The notes: generated from the sequence alone by a model not told the origin. A DNA stretch of 64,000 nt from Iodobacter arcticus (GCF_042664895.1 NZ_JBHTBQ010000046.1:67120-131119), one strand, 5' to 3'; positions 16,780-25,245 are shown, counted from the stretch's first letter. Made by a program: numbers and translations.

Positions 16780-16833
16780 GTAGGGCGGGCGCAACCCGCA
16801 GCACTATAAATACGCGGGTTGCACCCACCCTAC
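16780..16833. repeat. Palindromic dispersed repeat, family A
   Basis: The 5' arm GTAGGGCGGGCGCAACCCGC pairs with the 3' arm near 16814-16833 (GCGGGTTGCACCCACCCTAC), forming a long hairpin between the zrg-like genes. Related copies occur at 18841-18913, 21824-21850 and 43590-43637. Confidence 0.8.
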
Positions 16834-16889
16834 AAATACAATGCATTAAGCCCTGCCCAGCAAAAGACAATGCCCAATAAAGGTAAGCC

Positions 16890-17576
16890 GTGATTCAGAT
16901 CGAAAACCTGCAGTTCACTTGGCCGGGCAGCTCGCTCCCTACGCTAAATATCCCCGAATTCAAGCTCGCCAAGGCCGAGCGGCTGTTTTTACACGGCCCC
17001 AGTGGCAGTGGTAAAAGCACCTTACTTTCTTTGCTCACCGGCATTCATTTACCGCAAAGCGGCCAGATCAAAATTTTAGGCCAAGATTTAGCCCAGCTAT
17101 CCGGCCCTAAGCGAGATCGCTTTAGAGCGGATCACCTTGGCTATGTGTTTCAGCAGTTCAACTTACTGCCTTATTTATCGGTGCTCGATAATGTGCTACT
17201 GCCCTGCCAGTTTTCTAAACTGCGCCAGCAACGCACCGGAGAGGGCGGAGCGAAGGCGCAAGCCTTGCATTTACTCAAACGCCTCGATTTACACACCCAC
17301 TTACATCAAGCCGTTAGCGCACTATCGGTCGGCCAGCAGCAACGTGTGGCGCTGGCTCGCGCACTGATTGGCGCGCCTGAAATTCTGATTGCAGATGAGC
17401 CCACTTCGGCACTCGATGCCGAGCGGCGTGGCGCTTTTATCGAGCTTTTATTTGAATGCGCACAAGAGCATCAAACCGCCATTCTCTTAGTTAGCCACGA
17501 CCCACAGCTCGCCGTGCATTTTGATCGCAGCCTAAGCCTGCCCACCATCAATACGGTGGAGACATCTAATGTTTAA
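16890..17576 (+). CDS. ABC transporter ATP-binding protein (LolD/MacB type)
   Basis: 228 residues, cytoplasmic ATPase. Walker A GPSGSGKST, Q-loop FQQFNLLPYL, signature LSVGQQQR, Walker B ILIADEPTSALD and switch histidine VSHD are all intact. The start is GTG at 16890 after AAGGTAA. It overlaps the permease gene by 8 bp, so the two are made together. The MacB/LolD-type ATPase pairs with an FtsX-type permease rather than a classical ZnuB-type importer, as in the Zrg systems. Confidence 0.9.
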   Translation: MIQIENLQFTWPGSSLPTLNIPEFKLAKAERLFLHGPSGSGKSTLLSLLTGIHLPQSGQIKILGQDLAQLSGPKRDRFRADHLGYVFQQFNLLPYLSVLDNVLLPCQFSKLRQQRTGEGGAKAQALHLLKRLDLHTHLHQAVSALSVGQQQRVALARALIGAPEILIADEPTSALDAERRGAFIELLFECAQEHQTAILLVSHDPQLAVHFDRSLSLPTINTVETSNV

Positions 17577-18828
17577 AATCGCCTTTAAAAGCTTACTCAG
17601 CCGCAGACTTACCGTCGCCCTATCCGTGCTCACCGTCGCTTTATCTGTATTACTGCTGATTGGTGTAGAAAGGCTGCGCACCGAGGCCAGAAATAGTTTC
17701 TCCAGCACCGTAAGCGGCACCGACCTAATTGTTGGCGCGCGAACAGGCTCGGTGCAGCTTTTGCTTTACAGCGTTTTTCGCGTTGGCAACGCCACCAACA
17801 ATATTGGCTGGGATAGCTATCAAAAACTCGCCAAAGATGAGCGTGTGGCGTGGACAATTCCGGTTTCGCTCGGCGATAGCCACAAGGGTTTCCCGGTTTT
17901 AGGCACCAGCCGCGACTACTTTAAATACCTGCAATTTGGCGACAGCCAACAGCTACAACTGGCCCAAGGCCAAATCTTTGCCCACACGCATGATGCGGTG
18001 CTCGGTGCCAATGTTGCAAAAAAGCTCAGCTATCAACTAGGCGGAAAAATCGTGCTCGCCCACGGCAGCGGCGAAGGCGCGATGTCCGAGCACAGCGATC
18101 AGCCCTTTAGCATCACAGGTATTCTGGCCCCCACGGGCACTCCCGTCGACGACACCGTACATGTGTCGCTTGATGGCCTGACTGCCATTCACGAAGGCTG
18201 GGAATCGGGCAGCGCCTCGCTACTATCTACCGCTGGCGTACTCGCCGCCGATGAAAACCGCGCCGTTGCACCACCTGCCACCATTACAGCTTTTTATGTG
18301 GGCCTTAAATCACGCACCGCGCTGTTTAGCTATCAGCGGGTGGTTAACCAATTCCCCGATGAAACACTGATGGCGATTATGCCGGGCGTGGCGCTCTCCG
18401 AGCTTTGGCAACTGATGAAAATCGCCGAACAAGCCTTGCTGGTGGTGTCTGCCTTTGTAATGGTGATTGGCTTACTCGGCATGCTCACCGCCTTACTCAC
18501 CGGACTTAACGAGCGTCGGCGCGAAATGGCGATATTACGCTCGGTGGGCGCAAGAGCATGGCAGATCTTTGTGCTGGTAATGGGTGAAACACTACTACTG
18601 GTCAGCACCGGCATGGCGGCTGGGGTGGCATTGCTCTACCTCATCATCATCGCCTGCCGCCCGCTGCTGCGCGAATTTTACGGCATGAGCCTCGCCATCA
18701 ATCCGCCCACACAGACCGAGCTTTTAATGCTGGCTGCTACCTTAGTAGCAGGCGCACTCATTGGCGCAATTCCTGCATGGCGCGCTTATCGAATGTCTTT
18801 GAGTGATGGATTGAGCCAGCAAAGCTAG
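17569..18828 (+). CDS. FtsX/MacB-type ABC permease
   Basis: 419 residues: N-terminal membrane helix (about 15-32), a large periplasmic MacB_PCD-like domain (about 40-270) and three C-terminal helices of the FtsX family (about 285-310, 335-365, 385-405), with the NERRREMAILRSVGAR coupling helix typical of the family. It overlaps the ATPase gene. Together with DUF2796 and DUF3299 proteins it forms a Zrg-like cluster for which zinc uptake is the best guess. The direction of transport is not evident from sequence. Confidence 0.88.
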   Translation: MFKIAFKSLLSRRLTVALSVLTVALSVLLLIGVERLRTEARNSFSSTVSGTDLIVGARTGSVQLLLYSVFRVGNATNNIGWDSYQKLAKDERVAWTIPVSLGDSHKGFPVLGTSRDYFKYLQFGDSQQLQLAQGQIFAHTHDAVLGANVAKKLSYQLGGKIVLAHGSGEGAMSEHSDQPFSITGILAPTGTPVDDTVHVSLDGLTAIHEGWESGSASLLSTAGVLAADENRAVAPPATITAFYVGLKSRTALFSYQRVVNQFPDETLMAIMPGVALSELWQLMKIAEQALLVVSAFVMVIGLLGMLTALLTGLNERRREMAILRSVGARAWQIFVLVMGETLLLVSTGMAAGVALLYLIIIACRPLLREFYGMSLAINPPTQTELLMLAATLVAGALIGAIPAWRAYRMSLSDGLSQQS

Positions 18829-18840
18829 CTACTGCAGTTT

Positions 18841-18913
18841 CGTAAGGCGGGTAAAACCCGCCAGACTTTGGCATGAAATGCGACAGAAAACGGCGGGTTT
18901 CACCCGCCCTACG
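18841..18913. repeat. Palindromic dispersed repeat, family A
   Basis: CGTAAGGCGGGTAAAACCCG at the left and GGCGGGTTTCACCCGCCC plus TACG at the right form an imperfect hairpin with a 30-bp centre. It is followed by ATGATTCA, a tail also seen after the copies at 21824 and 43590. Confidence 0.75.
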
Positions 18914-18974
18914 ATGATTCAAACACTTGCAATGATGCAGCCGCCTTACAAAAACACAAGCAATGGAAGAAATC

Positions 18975-19472
18975 ATGAATACCGAATCTGAGCTCATCCT
19001 AAAAATCACCATCACCGGCCTTGGAGCCACCTTACTCATGGACCTGTGGGCCTTACTATTGAAGCGCTTCTTTAATATTCAATCGTTGAACTGGGCGATG
19101 GCGGGCCGCTGGATCGGCCATATGCAGAGCGGGCGTTTTAAGCATGTCAGCATTGCCAAGGCCACAGCGATTAGAGGCGAGCTACAGATTGGCTGGCTGG
19201 CCCACTACGCAACCGGTGTTTTCTTTGCGGCCTTGCTCACCGCCATCGCTGGGCCAGAATGGCTGGCTCAGCCAGCGGCGCTAACCACCATCCTATTCGG
19301 CATAGCAACCGTGGTTTTTCCATTTTTTATCATGCAACCCGGCATGGGCGCAGGGCTAGCCGCCTCTAAAACCCCTAATCCCAAACAAGCCCGACTGCGC
19401 AGCCTAATGACCCATACCGTTTTTGGCATGGGCTTGTATGGGACGGCCTTGGGTTTAAGTCTTTTACACTAG
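18975..19472 (+). CDS. DUF2938 family membrane protein
   Basis: 165 residues with four hydrophobic segments (about 8-30, 60-80, 90-112, 140-163). It matches the DUF2938 pattern: GATLLMDLWALLLKRFF, NWAMAGRWIGHM, IGWLAHYATGVFFA, MQPGMGAGLAASKTPNP. The function of the family is unknown. I prefer the ATG at 18975, which has GGAAGAA just upstream; an in-frame ATG at 18963 would add four residues. It stands alone on the plus strand downstream of the Zrg-like operon, separated by a family A repeat. Confidence 0.85.
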   Translation: MNTESELILKITITGLGATLLMDLWALLLKRFFNIQSLNWAMAGRWIGHMQSGRFKHVSIAKATAIRGELQIGWLAHYATGVFFAALLTAIAGPEWLAQPAALTTILFGIATVVFPFFIMQPGMGAGLAASKTPNPKQARLRSLMTHTVFGMGLYGTALGLSLLH

Positions 19473-19700
19473 ATCCATACCCATCAATCGACTAAAGCCT
19501 CGCTGGCAGGCGGCAATATCAAGCTCTCAAAGTATAGGGGCCGAACCATATGGGCGATCAGCACTGATGACGTAATTGATCATTCAAATGAGCGTCCATT
19601 ACTAAAAATGATCACGCAGACCTTGTGAAATTCAATTTATCTTATTTAATTAAGCCATATTAAACCCCACAAACATACCTCGCCGACAAGAGATCATATT

Positions 19701-20366
19701 TTGGAACCAATTAAATTAAATACAAACAATGGCACTATGCACATTGAAGATTTTCCTGACACAGTAAGAGTTATCAAACTAACAGGCGAAAAATCAAAAC
19801 GCTTATCTCATCTCAGCTTGCATAAAATGGATTTATTCTTTGCAGAGAGTTGCTTCAATGCCGTGACACATCCCTATGAAAATTCGGGGCTTATTCAAGA
19901 ATCACTTTGGCGTTCTGCAATAATTTTCTACATAAAATGTTTTGGCAATTCTAAAAGCAGAGGTCCACTTTCTGCAGGGCGTATTTTCAAAAATAACCCA
20001 CTAGCCTTAAAAACGCATAAAGAGTTCAAATACCTGCGAGATAAGCACCTTGTTCATGATGAGAATTCATTTTCGCAAAGTCATACAGGGGCCATATTAG
20101 CTTGCAAAGACAAACCCTATAAAATAGAAAAAATCATTTCTACATCTATAGGAGCAATCACCCTCAATGATGGCTCCTATAACAATTTAAAATTATTAAT
20201 TAACCATACAATGAATTGGGTCAGTACAGAATATGACAACATTTGCAATGATTTAACTACAGAACTAGAAAAAGAAAGTCATGAGTCTCTTTTAACATAT
20301 CAAGAGATAAATATTAAAGCACCATCAATAGATGAAGTTTCTCATCCTAGAGTTGATAACCATTAA
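19701..20366 (+). CDS. Hypothetical protein, AT-rich
   Basis: 221 residues from a TTG at 19701, or 209 from an ATG at 19737. I do not recognise the family. It looks cytoplasmic, has no signal or membrane segment, and contains a conserved-looking stretch FKYLRDKHLVHDENSF and a paired FIKCFGNSK-like segment (IIFYIKCFGNSKSRGPLS), a pattern of R-x4-H that recalls HEPN-type helical proteins, though weakly. Base composition is distinctly AT-richer than the neighbours, which suggests recent acquisition. No partner gene is adjacent. Confidence 0.6.
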   Translation: MEPIKLNTNNGTMHIEDFPDTVRVIKLTGEKSKRLSHLSLHKMDLFFAESCFNAVTHPYENSGLIQESLWRSAIIFYIKCFGNSKSRGPLSAGRIFKNNPLALKTHKEFKYLRDKHLVHDENSFSQSHTGAILACKDKPYKIEKIISTSIGAITLNDGSYNNLKLLINHTMNWVSTEYDNICNDLTTELEKESHESLLTYQEINIKAPSIDEVSHPRVDNH

Positions 20367-20429
20367 TTTCAACTAGTTTAAAGAAACAGCATCCACACAA
20401 GCCAAAGCTTACTTCGACCCCCTAAAGAT

Positions 20430-20909
20430 TTAATTCAAGAAACTAATCGCCGCCTTGCCTGCTTTTGCGGTATCGGCATAAAAGCCCTTTAATACTTCAA
20501 AGTGGGTCAGCAGAAACACCAGCGCTTCATCGTCTTTATCCCAAATATCAGGGTAAATTTCTGCATTTGTCATCGCTTCAGCATCAAACATGGCGCGAAA
20601 TGCTTCCTCAGAGATGCCATTTAACGCCTCAGCAATTTTCTTTACGCTGGCAGCAGAAATACCATGAGCTGGGCCATAACCCACATCTTCTTCGCCTATT
20701 TTTTTAATACCTAATACGGCATGAGCCAAAGGGGATGAGGCGGAACTATTTTCTGTCAGCATAAAATGAATACCATGCCATGCTTTATCAATATCGATAA
20801 TTTGCGCCGCGTACTCACCATCCAGAACCGCAGCGATCTCGCCGGATTCATCATATAAAGCATCCAATTCATCCTGCGAAATAGCTAAAAAACAAGCAAT
20901 CATTGACAT
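20430..20909 (-). CDS. DUF1877 (YfbM-like) protein
   Basis: 159 residues, acidic, cytoplasmic. It starts MSMIACFLAISQDELDAL and contains DIDKAWHGIHFMLT, the DUF1877 hallmark, and GYGPAHGISAASVKKIAEAL. Function of the family is unknown. It follows thiD by 53 bp on the same strand but has no known link to thiamine. Confidence 0.88.
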   Translation of the reverse strand: MSMIACFLAISQDELDALYDESGEIAAVLDGEYAAQIIDIDKAWHGIHFMLTENSSASSPLAHAVLGIKKIGEEDVGYGPAHGISAASVKKIAEALNGISEEAFRAMFDAEAMTNAEIYPDIWDKDDEALVFLLTHFEVLKGFYADTAKAGKAAISFLN

Positions 20910-20962
20910 ATTTACACCTTAATCCTCAAAAATAAGCCGTGCTAAAACGGCCACTTGCAACA

Positions 20963-21769
20963 TCACCACCAAGCCTGAAAATGATGCACCGGCCCGATTC
21001 CCTGCCCGACTTGCAATTGATCTGCCGCAGCAATGGCCGCGAGCAAATAGCTTTTTGCGGCATCGACCGTAGCAATCCAATCTTTGTGTTTAGGCCTTAA
21101 GGCCGCGAGTGCGGCGGATAGCGTGCAACCCGTGCCGTGAGTGTGCTTTGTGGCGATGCGCCGCGCAGCAAAGCGGGTGGTGCTGGCTGGGGTGATCAGC
21201 CAATCTGGGCTTTCATCCCCTCCCAAATGCCCGCCTTTCATCAATACCGCCCTTGCGCCCATCGCCAACAGCGCATGGCCTTGTGCTTGCATCTGCTCCT
21301 CATTACACGCTTCTGCCACACCCAGCAAGGCGGCGGCCTCAGGCAAATTAGGGGTGATTAAGTCGGCCAGCGGCAAGAGTTGATCACGAATTCCGGCAAT
21401 CGCTTCAGGCAGAAGCAGCGGGTGTCCACCTTTAGCGATCATCACCGTATCCAGCACCACGCAAGCGGGCTGGTGCTGGCGTAAGCCCTGAGCCACGGCG
21501 TTAACGATTTCGACATTAGCTAACATGCCGATTTTGATGCTATCAACGCGAATATCCGCCAGCACGGCATTGAGCTGAGCCAGTACAAAATCAGGGGGCA
21601 CAGGGTGAACACCATGTACCCCAAGTGTATTTTGCGCCGTGAGCGCAGTAATCACGCTCATGCCATAAGCGCCAAGCGCCGAAAAGGTTTTTAAATCAGC
21701 TTGGATGCCAGCGCCACCGCCAGAATCTGAGCCTGCAATTGTCAGTGCATTAATCATCAATGAGTCCAT
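20963..21769 (-). CDS. thiD: Hydroxymethylpyrimidine/phosphomethylpyrimidine kinase
   Basis: 268 residues. It phosphorylates HMP and HMP-P to HMP-PP for thiamine synthesis and salvage (ribokinase fold). Motifs: ALTIAGSDSGGGAGIQADLKTF at the start, VLDTVMIAKGG, PNLPEAAALLG, and the anion-hole motif THGTGCTLSAALAA with the catalytic Asp replaced in the usual ThiD way (Cys in GTGC). It could start at the ATG at 21757 (MINALTIAG); no clear ribosome site favours either. It lies 240 bp after thiE, separated by dispersed repeats, on the same strand. Confidence 0.95.
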   Translation of the reverse strand: MDSLMINALTIAGSDSGGGAGIQADLKTFSALGAYGMSVITALTAQNTLGVHGVHPVPPDFVLAQLNAVLADIRVDSIKIGMLANVEIVNAVAQGLRQHQPACVVLDTVMIAKGGHPLLLPEAIAGIRDQLLPLADLITPNLPEAAALLGVAEACNEEQMQAQGHALLAMGARAVLMKGGHLGGDESPDWLITPASTTRFAARRIATKHTHGTGCTLSAALAALRPKHKDWIATVDAAKSYLLAAIAAADQLQVGQGIGPVHHFQAWW

Positions 21770-21823
21770 AAGAATATGCGGCGGGTCTCACCCCAACCCT
21801 AACAACTTAAGCGAAATGTTTTT

Positions 21824-21850
21824 CGTAGGGCGGGTGCAACCCGCCCTACG
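21824..21850. repeat. Palindromic dispersed repeat, family A (compact copy)
   Basis: Bases 21824-21850 form a nearly perfect hairpin with arms CGTAGGGCGGGT and ACCCGCCCTACG around GCA. It is the simplest copy of the family. It lies between thiD and thiE. Confidence 0.8.
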
Positions 21851-21880
21851 ATGATTCAATGCTTGTCATTGTGCGGCAGT

Positions 21881-21956
21881 TTATAGGGTGTACAACGACG
21901 AAGTCGTTGCGCACCAAGGGCGGTGCGCAAGAGAAACAACTTGCACACCCTATAAA
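21881..21956. repeat. Dispersed palindromic repeat, family B
   Basis: About 75 bp bounded by TATAGGGTGT and ACACCCTATA with internal hairpins (AACGACGAAGTCGTT and GCGCACC...GGTGCGC). Relatives lie at about 30463-30546, 41469-41512 (partial) and 62320-62402 (inverted orientation). Confidence 0.75.
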
Positions 21957-22009
21957 AATCAACCCCAATCCTGTTAAGTTGACAGGACTGGGCTTTACCC
22001 GCCCTAAGG

Positions 22010-22639
22010 TTAAACATCCGCGCCTTCTAGCCGCAATGCTTGCGCCGCCTGCTGCGGATCGGCTTGCCCGCAAATAGCGGACACCACGGCCACGCCATCG
22101 GCTCCGGCGGCTCGTAAAGCGGCCACGCGGCCAAGGCCAATCCCGCCAATGGCTACTGCGGGGATGGCCTTGGCCTGCATGAGTTTGGCAAATTCTGCTA
22201 AGCCAATCACAGGGGACGCATCAAGTTTGGTGCCCGTCGCAAAGACCGGCCCCACGCCGATGTAATCGACGATATCCAACGGCACAGCGGCTAAATGCGC
22301 TGCGTTTGATGTCGACAAGCCCAGCAGCTTATGCGGGCCGATCAGTTGGCGAGCCATTTCTGGGGCGATATCTTGCTGGCCCACATGCACCCCCGCCGCA
22401 TCGACCAAGAGCGCCACATCGATATGGTCATTAATAATCAGCGGAATAGGACCAAGCGCGGCTTTTAGTGCCAGAGCGGCAGATACCCATTGGCGTTTTT
22501 TCCACTTGGGTGCGCGCAATTGCACCATGGTCACGCCGCCCGCCACCGCTGCCACCGCAGTAGCCACCATGCCCTCTTCACCACCACATAGATCAGGATC
22601 GAGTACTAAATAGAGAGAAAGATCTAAATCAGGCTTCAT
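22010..22639 (-). CDS. thiE: Thiamine phosphate synthase
   Basis: 209 residues, TIM barrel. It joins HMP-PP and the thiazole phosphate to thiamine phosphate. Family residues: VTMVQLRAP, PLIINDHIDVALLVDAAGVHVGQQD, IGVGPVFATGTK, and PAVAIGGIGLGRVAALRAAGADGVAVVSAI. The ATG at 22639 overlaps the stop of a 32-codon ORF (ATGA), itself overlapping thiM, so translation of thiE probably depends on the upstream frames. Under control of the TPP riboswitch upstream of thiM. Confidence 0.95.
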   Translation of the reverse strand: MKPDLDLSLYLVLDPDLCGGEEGMVATAVAAVAGGVTMVQLRAPKWKKRQWVSAALALKAALGPIPLIINDHIDVALLVDAAGVHVGQQDIAPEMARQLIGPHKLLGLSTSNAAHLAAVPLDIVDYIGVGPVFATGTKLDASPVIGLAEFAKLMQAKAIPAVAIGGIGLGRVAALRAAGADGVAVVSAICGQADPQQAAQALRLEGADV

Positions 22640-22734
22640 TTAGCCCCCTTCAATAATAATATCGCCAGCGACAACGCCACCACTCGCTCGCGGCTACATA
22701 CATCGAGAACCAGATAATCTAAAGCCGATTTCAT
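22636..22734 (-). CDS. 32-codon ORF bridging thiM and thiE
   Basis: It starts at an ATG overlapping the thiM stop (ATGA at 22734-22731) and stops by overlapping the thiE start (ATGA at 22639-22636). The peptide begins MKSALDYLVLDVCSRERV, which resembles the start of ThiE (MKPDLDLSLYLVLDPDLC), and the DNA also matches partly. It may be a relic of a duplication of the thiE start kept as a coupling ORF. Whether the peptide has a function is unknown. Confidence 0.5.
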   Translation of the reverse strand: MKSALDYLVLDVCSRERVVALSLAILLLKGAK

Positions 22735-23552
22735 TCGTCCACCGCCTTCAGCATGGCGGGCTGCATGATATACAGCGCGTCTAAAAAGGCAGGCAAGAAT
22801 GTGCCGGGGCCATCGCAGGCTGATTCGGCACGCTCGCCCGCAATCGCCATCACGGCACAAGCTGCAGCCACCGCCACTAGCTTATCGGGTGCGCCCGCCA
22901 CAAAAGCGGCCACCACCGCAGAGAGGGCACAGCCCGTACCCACGACTCGCGTCATCAACACATGGCCCCAAGGAATGGCCCAGGTGGATACTCCATCGCT
23001 GACATAATCCGCTTCGCCCGTTACCGCCACAATCGCACCGGTTTGCAGTGCAAGACGTTGCGCAGCAGCAATCGCCAATACCGAGCTGGCCGTACTATCA
23101 ACCCCTTTGCCACTGGCCGATTCTCCTGCCAAAGCCATAATCTCTGAAGCATTACCGCGAATCACTGCCGGTTTTTGCAGCAATAAATCATGCAATGCGT
23201 CGGTGCGATAAGCCAAAACGCCAGCGGCCACCGGATCAAGCACCCACGGCGTATGGGCTGCATTGGCGGCCGTAACGGCTTTTTGCATGGCGAGCAGGCG
23301 GGCCGGATACAGCGTGCCTACATTAATCAACAGGGCATCGGCCATGGCGGCAAACTCAGCCACTTCTTCTTCGGCCACAATCATAGCGGGGGACGCGCCC
23401 AACGCCAGCAAGACATTGGCCGTAATTGACTGCACCACTTCATTACTCAGGCAATGCACCAGCGGCGCGGCAGCACGCACACGCGCAAACTCTTCGCCGA
23501 CGCGGTACAGGGGGAATTGGGGAATAAGCGGAATGGTGTGCAAATCAGACAT
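22731..23552 (-). CDS. thiM: Hydroxyethylthiazole kinase
   Basis: 273 residues. It phosphorylates thiazole alcohol for thiamine salvage. Motifs: VHCLSNEVVQSITANVLLALGASPAM, VLDPVAAGVLAYRTD, VIRGNASEIMALAGE, and the catalytic loop TRVVGTGCALSAVVAAF. It has AAGGAG just before the ATG. It is the first gene after the TPP riboswitch and runs into the 32-codon ORF and thiE with 4-bp overlaps. Confidence 0.96.
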   Translation of the reverse strand: MSDLHTIPLIPQFPLYRVGEEFARVRAAAPLVHCLSNEVVQSITANVLLALGASPAMIVAEEEVAEFAAMADALLINVGTLYPARLLAMQKAVTAANAAHTPWVLDPVAAGVLAYRTDALHDLLLQKPAVIRGNASEIMALAGESASGKGVDSTASSVLAIAAAQRLALQTGAIVAVTGEADYVSDGVSTWAIPWGHVLMTRVVGTGCALSAVVAAFVAGAPDKLVAVAAACAVMAIAGERAESACDGPGTFLPAFLDALYIMQPAMLKAVDE

Positions 23553-23584
23553 TTAGGCTCCTTAGCGGGCAGGAAGCCTGCGCC

Positions 23585-23845
23585 AAGCAGCGCCGACTTC
23601 CCTACGCTGGCATGATCCAGATCAGGTCACGGGTATTTCTCAGCCGCTCTAGCAGCCTGTTGGGCTTAAGCGATCGTAGCGAGGGAAAGAACGGTTTGAG
23701 ACAGATTTCTCGGATTTTTGAGGCGAATAGCTAGCTATTCAACGAAAAAATGCGTGAAATCTGGCCAAATCCGGCTTTTCCGCAGTAGATCAGCCTTAAG
23801 TCCGACAGGCTGCTTGTATAAGCGGCACCCCGAGTCAGGTCGACA
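23585..23845 (-). promoter_or_regulatory. TPP riboswitch (THI box) interrupted by a MITE-like insert in P3
   Basis: Minus-strand 5' part: CGGGGTGCCGCT (23832-23821). The 3' part contains CTGAGA (23643-23638), ACCCGTGACCTGATCTGG and CAGCGTAGGGAAGT, the full THI-box core. In between, where the variable P3 loop normally is, lies a 164-bp palindromic element (23651-23814). CCGCT and AGCGG flanking the insert still pair as the base of P3, so the TPP-binding fold can form with P3 greatly lengthened. A short hairpin (GCAGG/CCTGC) next to the thiM AAGGAG site may be the expression platform. Confidence 0.92.
23651..23814. mobile_element. 164-bp palindromic MITE-like element inside the TPP riboswitch
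   Basis: The terminal inverted repeats of 20 bp (23651-23670 and 23795-23814) match at 18 of 20 positions (AGCAGCCTGT...CTTAAG). The interior is also self-complementary: AGATTTC near 23703 pairs with GAAATCT near 23756-23762, and the centre GAATAGCTAGCTATTC (23725-23740) is a perfect palindrome. It codes for nothing. I found no clear target duplication, and no second copy in this window. Confidence 0.8.
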
Positions 23846-23945
23846 TTTTGCGGATATTAGCCCAGACAGACAAGCGTAAAAGATCAAACCTAGGCAATAA
23901 AATAGAAATATGCCGCAGCAAAGCGGTCTGCCGCTTACAAAAAAC

Positions 23946-25079
23946 CTACTTAATCAAAGTGCCAAGCAAAACAATACCTTGCTCAATCTGCTCAAAGCTT
24001 GCATGGCTAAAATTCAACCTGATGGTGCTGGTTTGACGCGGCACAGGATCAAAAGCCGAGCCGGGCATAATCGCCAAGCCAGCCTCTAATGCTTCTTGCA
24101 TCAGCTGCATCACATCTTGCTCGGATTTAAGCGTAAGCCAAAAGAATAAGCCACCAGATGGCAAGGCCCAACTAGCCTTATCACCCAAGTGCTTTAGCAA
24201 AGCCGCCTGCATCACATCTCTTTTCTCTCGATAAAGCGGCAAAATGCTCGCCACATGCTGATCTAAAGAGCCGTCTTTGAGTAGCTGCGTCACAATCGCC
24301 TGGCTTAAACGATTGCTATGCAAATCTGCAGCTTGCTTTAAGCGCGTCATCGCTTGAATCAAATCCGGATGCACAATCAAATAGCCTAGACGCAGCCCTG
24401 GCGCTAAGGTTTTAGAAAACGAGCCCTGATATACCCAACGTGCCTGCTTTAAGTGCGAAACAATAGGCGCGGGCGCAGGGCCGTCAAAAGACAGATCACG
24501 GTAAGGATCGTCTTCAAACACCACCATGGATTGCCCGTCAAAGGCCTGTGCCAAAGCCTTACGCCTTGCTAGGGAATAACACAAACCAGTTGGATTTTGG
24601 AAAGTAGGCACCAGATAAGCCAAGCGCGCATCGGCAGCGGCTACCGCCTCCGGCAACAAGCCTTCTTCATCTTGCGCTGCCGTTACAAAACGCGCGCCCA
24701 GTAAGCGAAACACCTGCAAAGCGGCCAAATAGGTAGGAGATTCGGTCAGCACGGGCGTGTCTTCTTCGATCATTAGTTTGCTGAGCAGATCAATTCCCTG
24801 TTGCGAGCCATTCACAATCAACACCTGCTCGGCACTACAGGCAATGCCCAGCTTTCTGGCCCTTATCGCCACTTGTTCTCTGAGTGCTGGCTCGCCTTCG
24901 GTTTGCCCGTATTGCCAGATATCGTCAGCCAGTTGGCCCAACACTTCTGGTGTAGCCCTGAACAAAACCTCGCTGGCGGGTAAGCCTCCTGCAAAAGAAA
25001 TCACCCCCGGCTTTGATGCGGCAGCTAAAATGTCTCTGACAAGAGAAGAAGTAAGACGATCAATACGCGCAGCAAACAT
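23946..25079 (-). CDS. PLP-dependent aminotransferase (class I/II, LysN/2-aminoadipate-type)
   Basis: 377 residues, cytoplasmic. PLP-site features: GSQQGIDLLSKL, VPTFQNPTGLCYS, FEDDPYRDLSF, and SFSKTLAPGLRLGYL with the Schiff-base lysine; the terminal arginine region is IRLNFSHAS. This type acts on 2-aminoadipate, aromatic or branched amino acids; substrate cannot be fixed from sequence. I prefer the ATG at 25079 (MFAARIDRLTSSLVRDIL); a TTG at 25100 is possible. It is divergent from a MarR-type regulator, a likely regulator of it. Confidence 0.9.
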   Translation of the reverse strand: MFAARIDRLTSSLVRDILAAASKPGVISFAGGLPASEVLFRATPEVLGQLADDIWQYGQTEGEPALREQVAIRARKLGIACSAEQVLIVNGSQQGIDLLSKLMIEEDTPVLTESPTYLAALQVFRLLGARFVTAAQDEEGLLPEAVAAADARLAYLVPTFQNPTGLCYSLARRKALAQAFDGQSMVVFEDDPYRDLSFDGPAPAPIVSHLKQARWVYQGSFSKTLAPGLRLGYLIVHPDLIQAMTRLKQAADLHSNRLSQAIVTQLLKDGSLDQHVASILPLYREKRDVMQAALLKHLGDKASWALPSGGLFFWLTLKSEQDVMQLMQEALEAGLAIMPGSAFDPVPRQTSTIRLNFSHASFEQIEQGIVLLGTLIK

Positions 25080-25245
25080 AGGATTCACCAGACAGGTCAA
25101 TAGATATGACCTATTTATGCCGTATGCGCAACTACCCTGTCAATACGTAGCTTGCGCAGTTGGCTAGTACTTAAGCAAAAGCTTCCCAGTAAGGCGGGCC
25201 ATCACAGGGCGAATTTTGCATCCGTATTTCACACGACACTGAACC

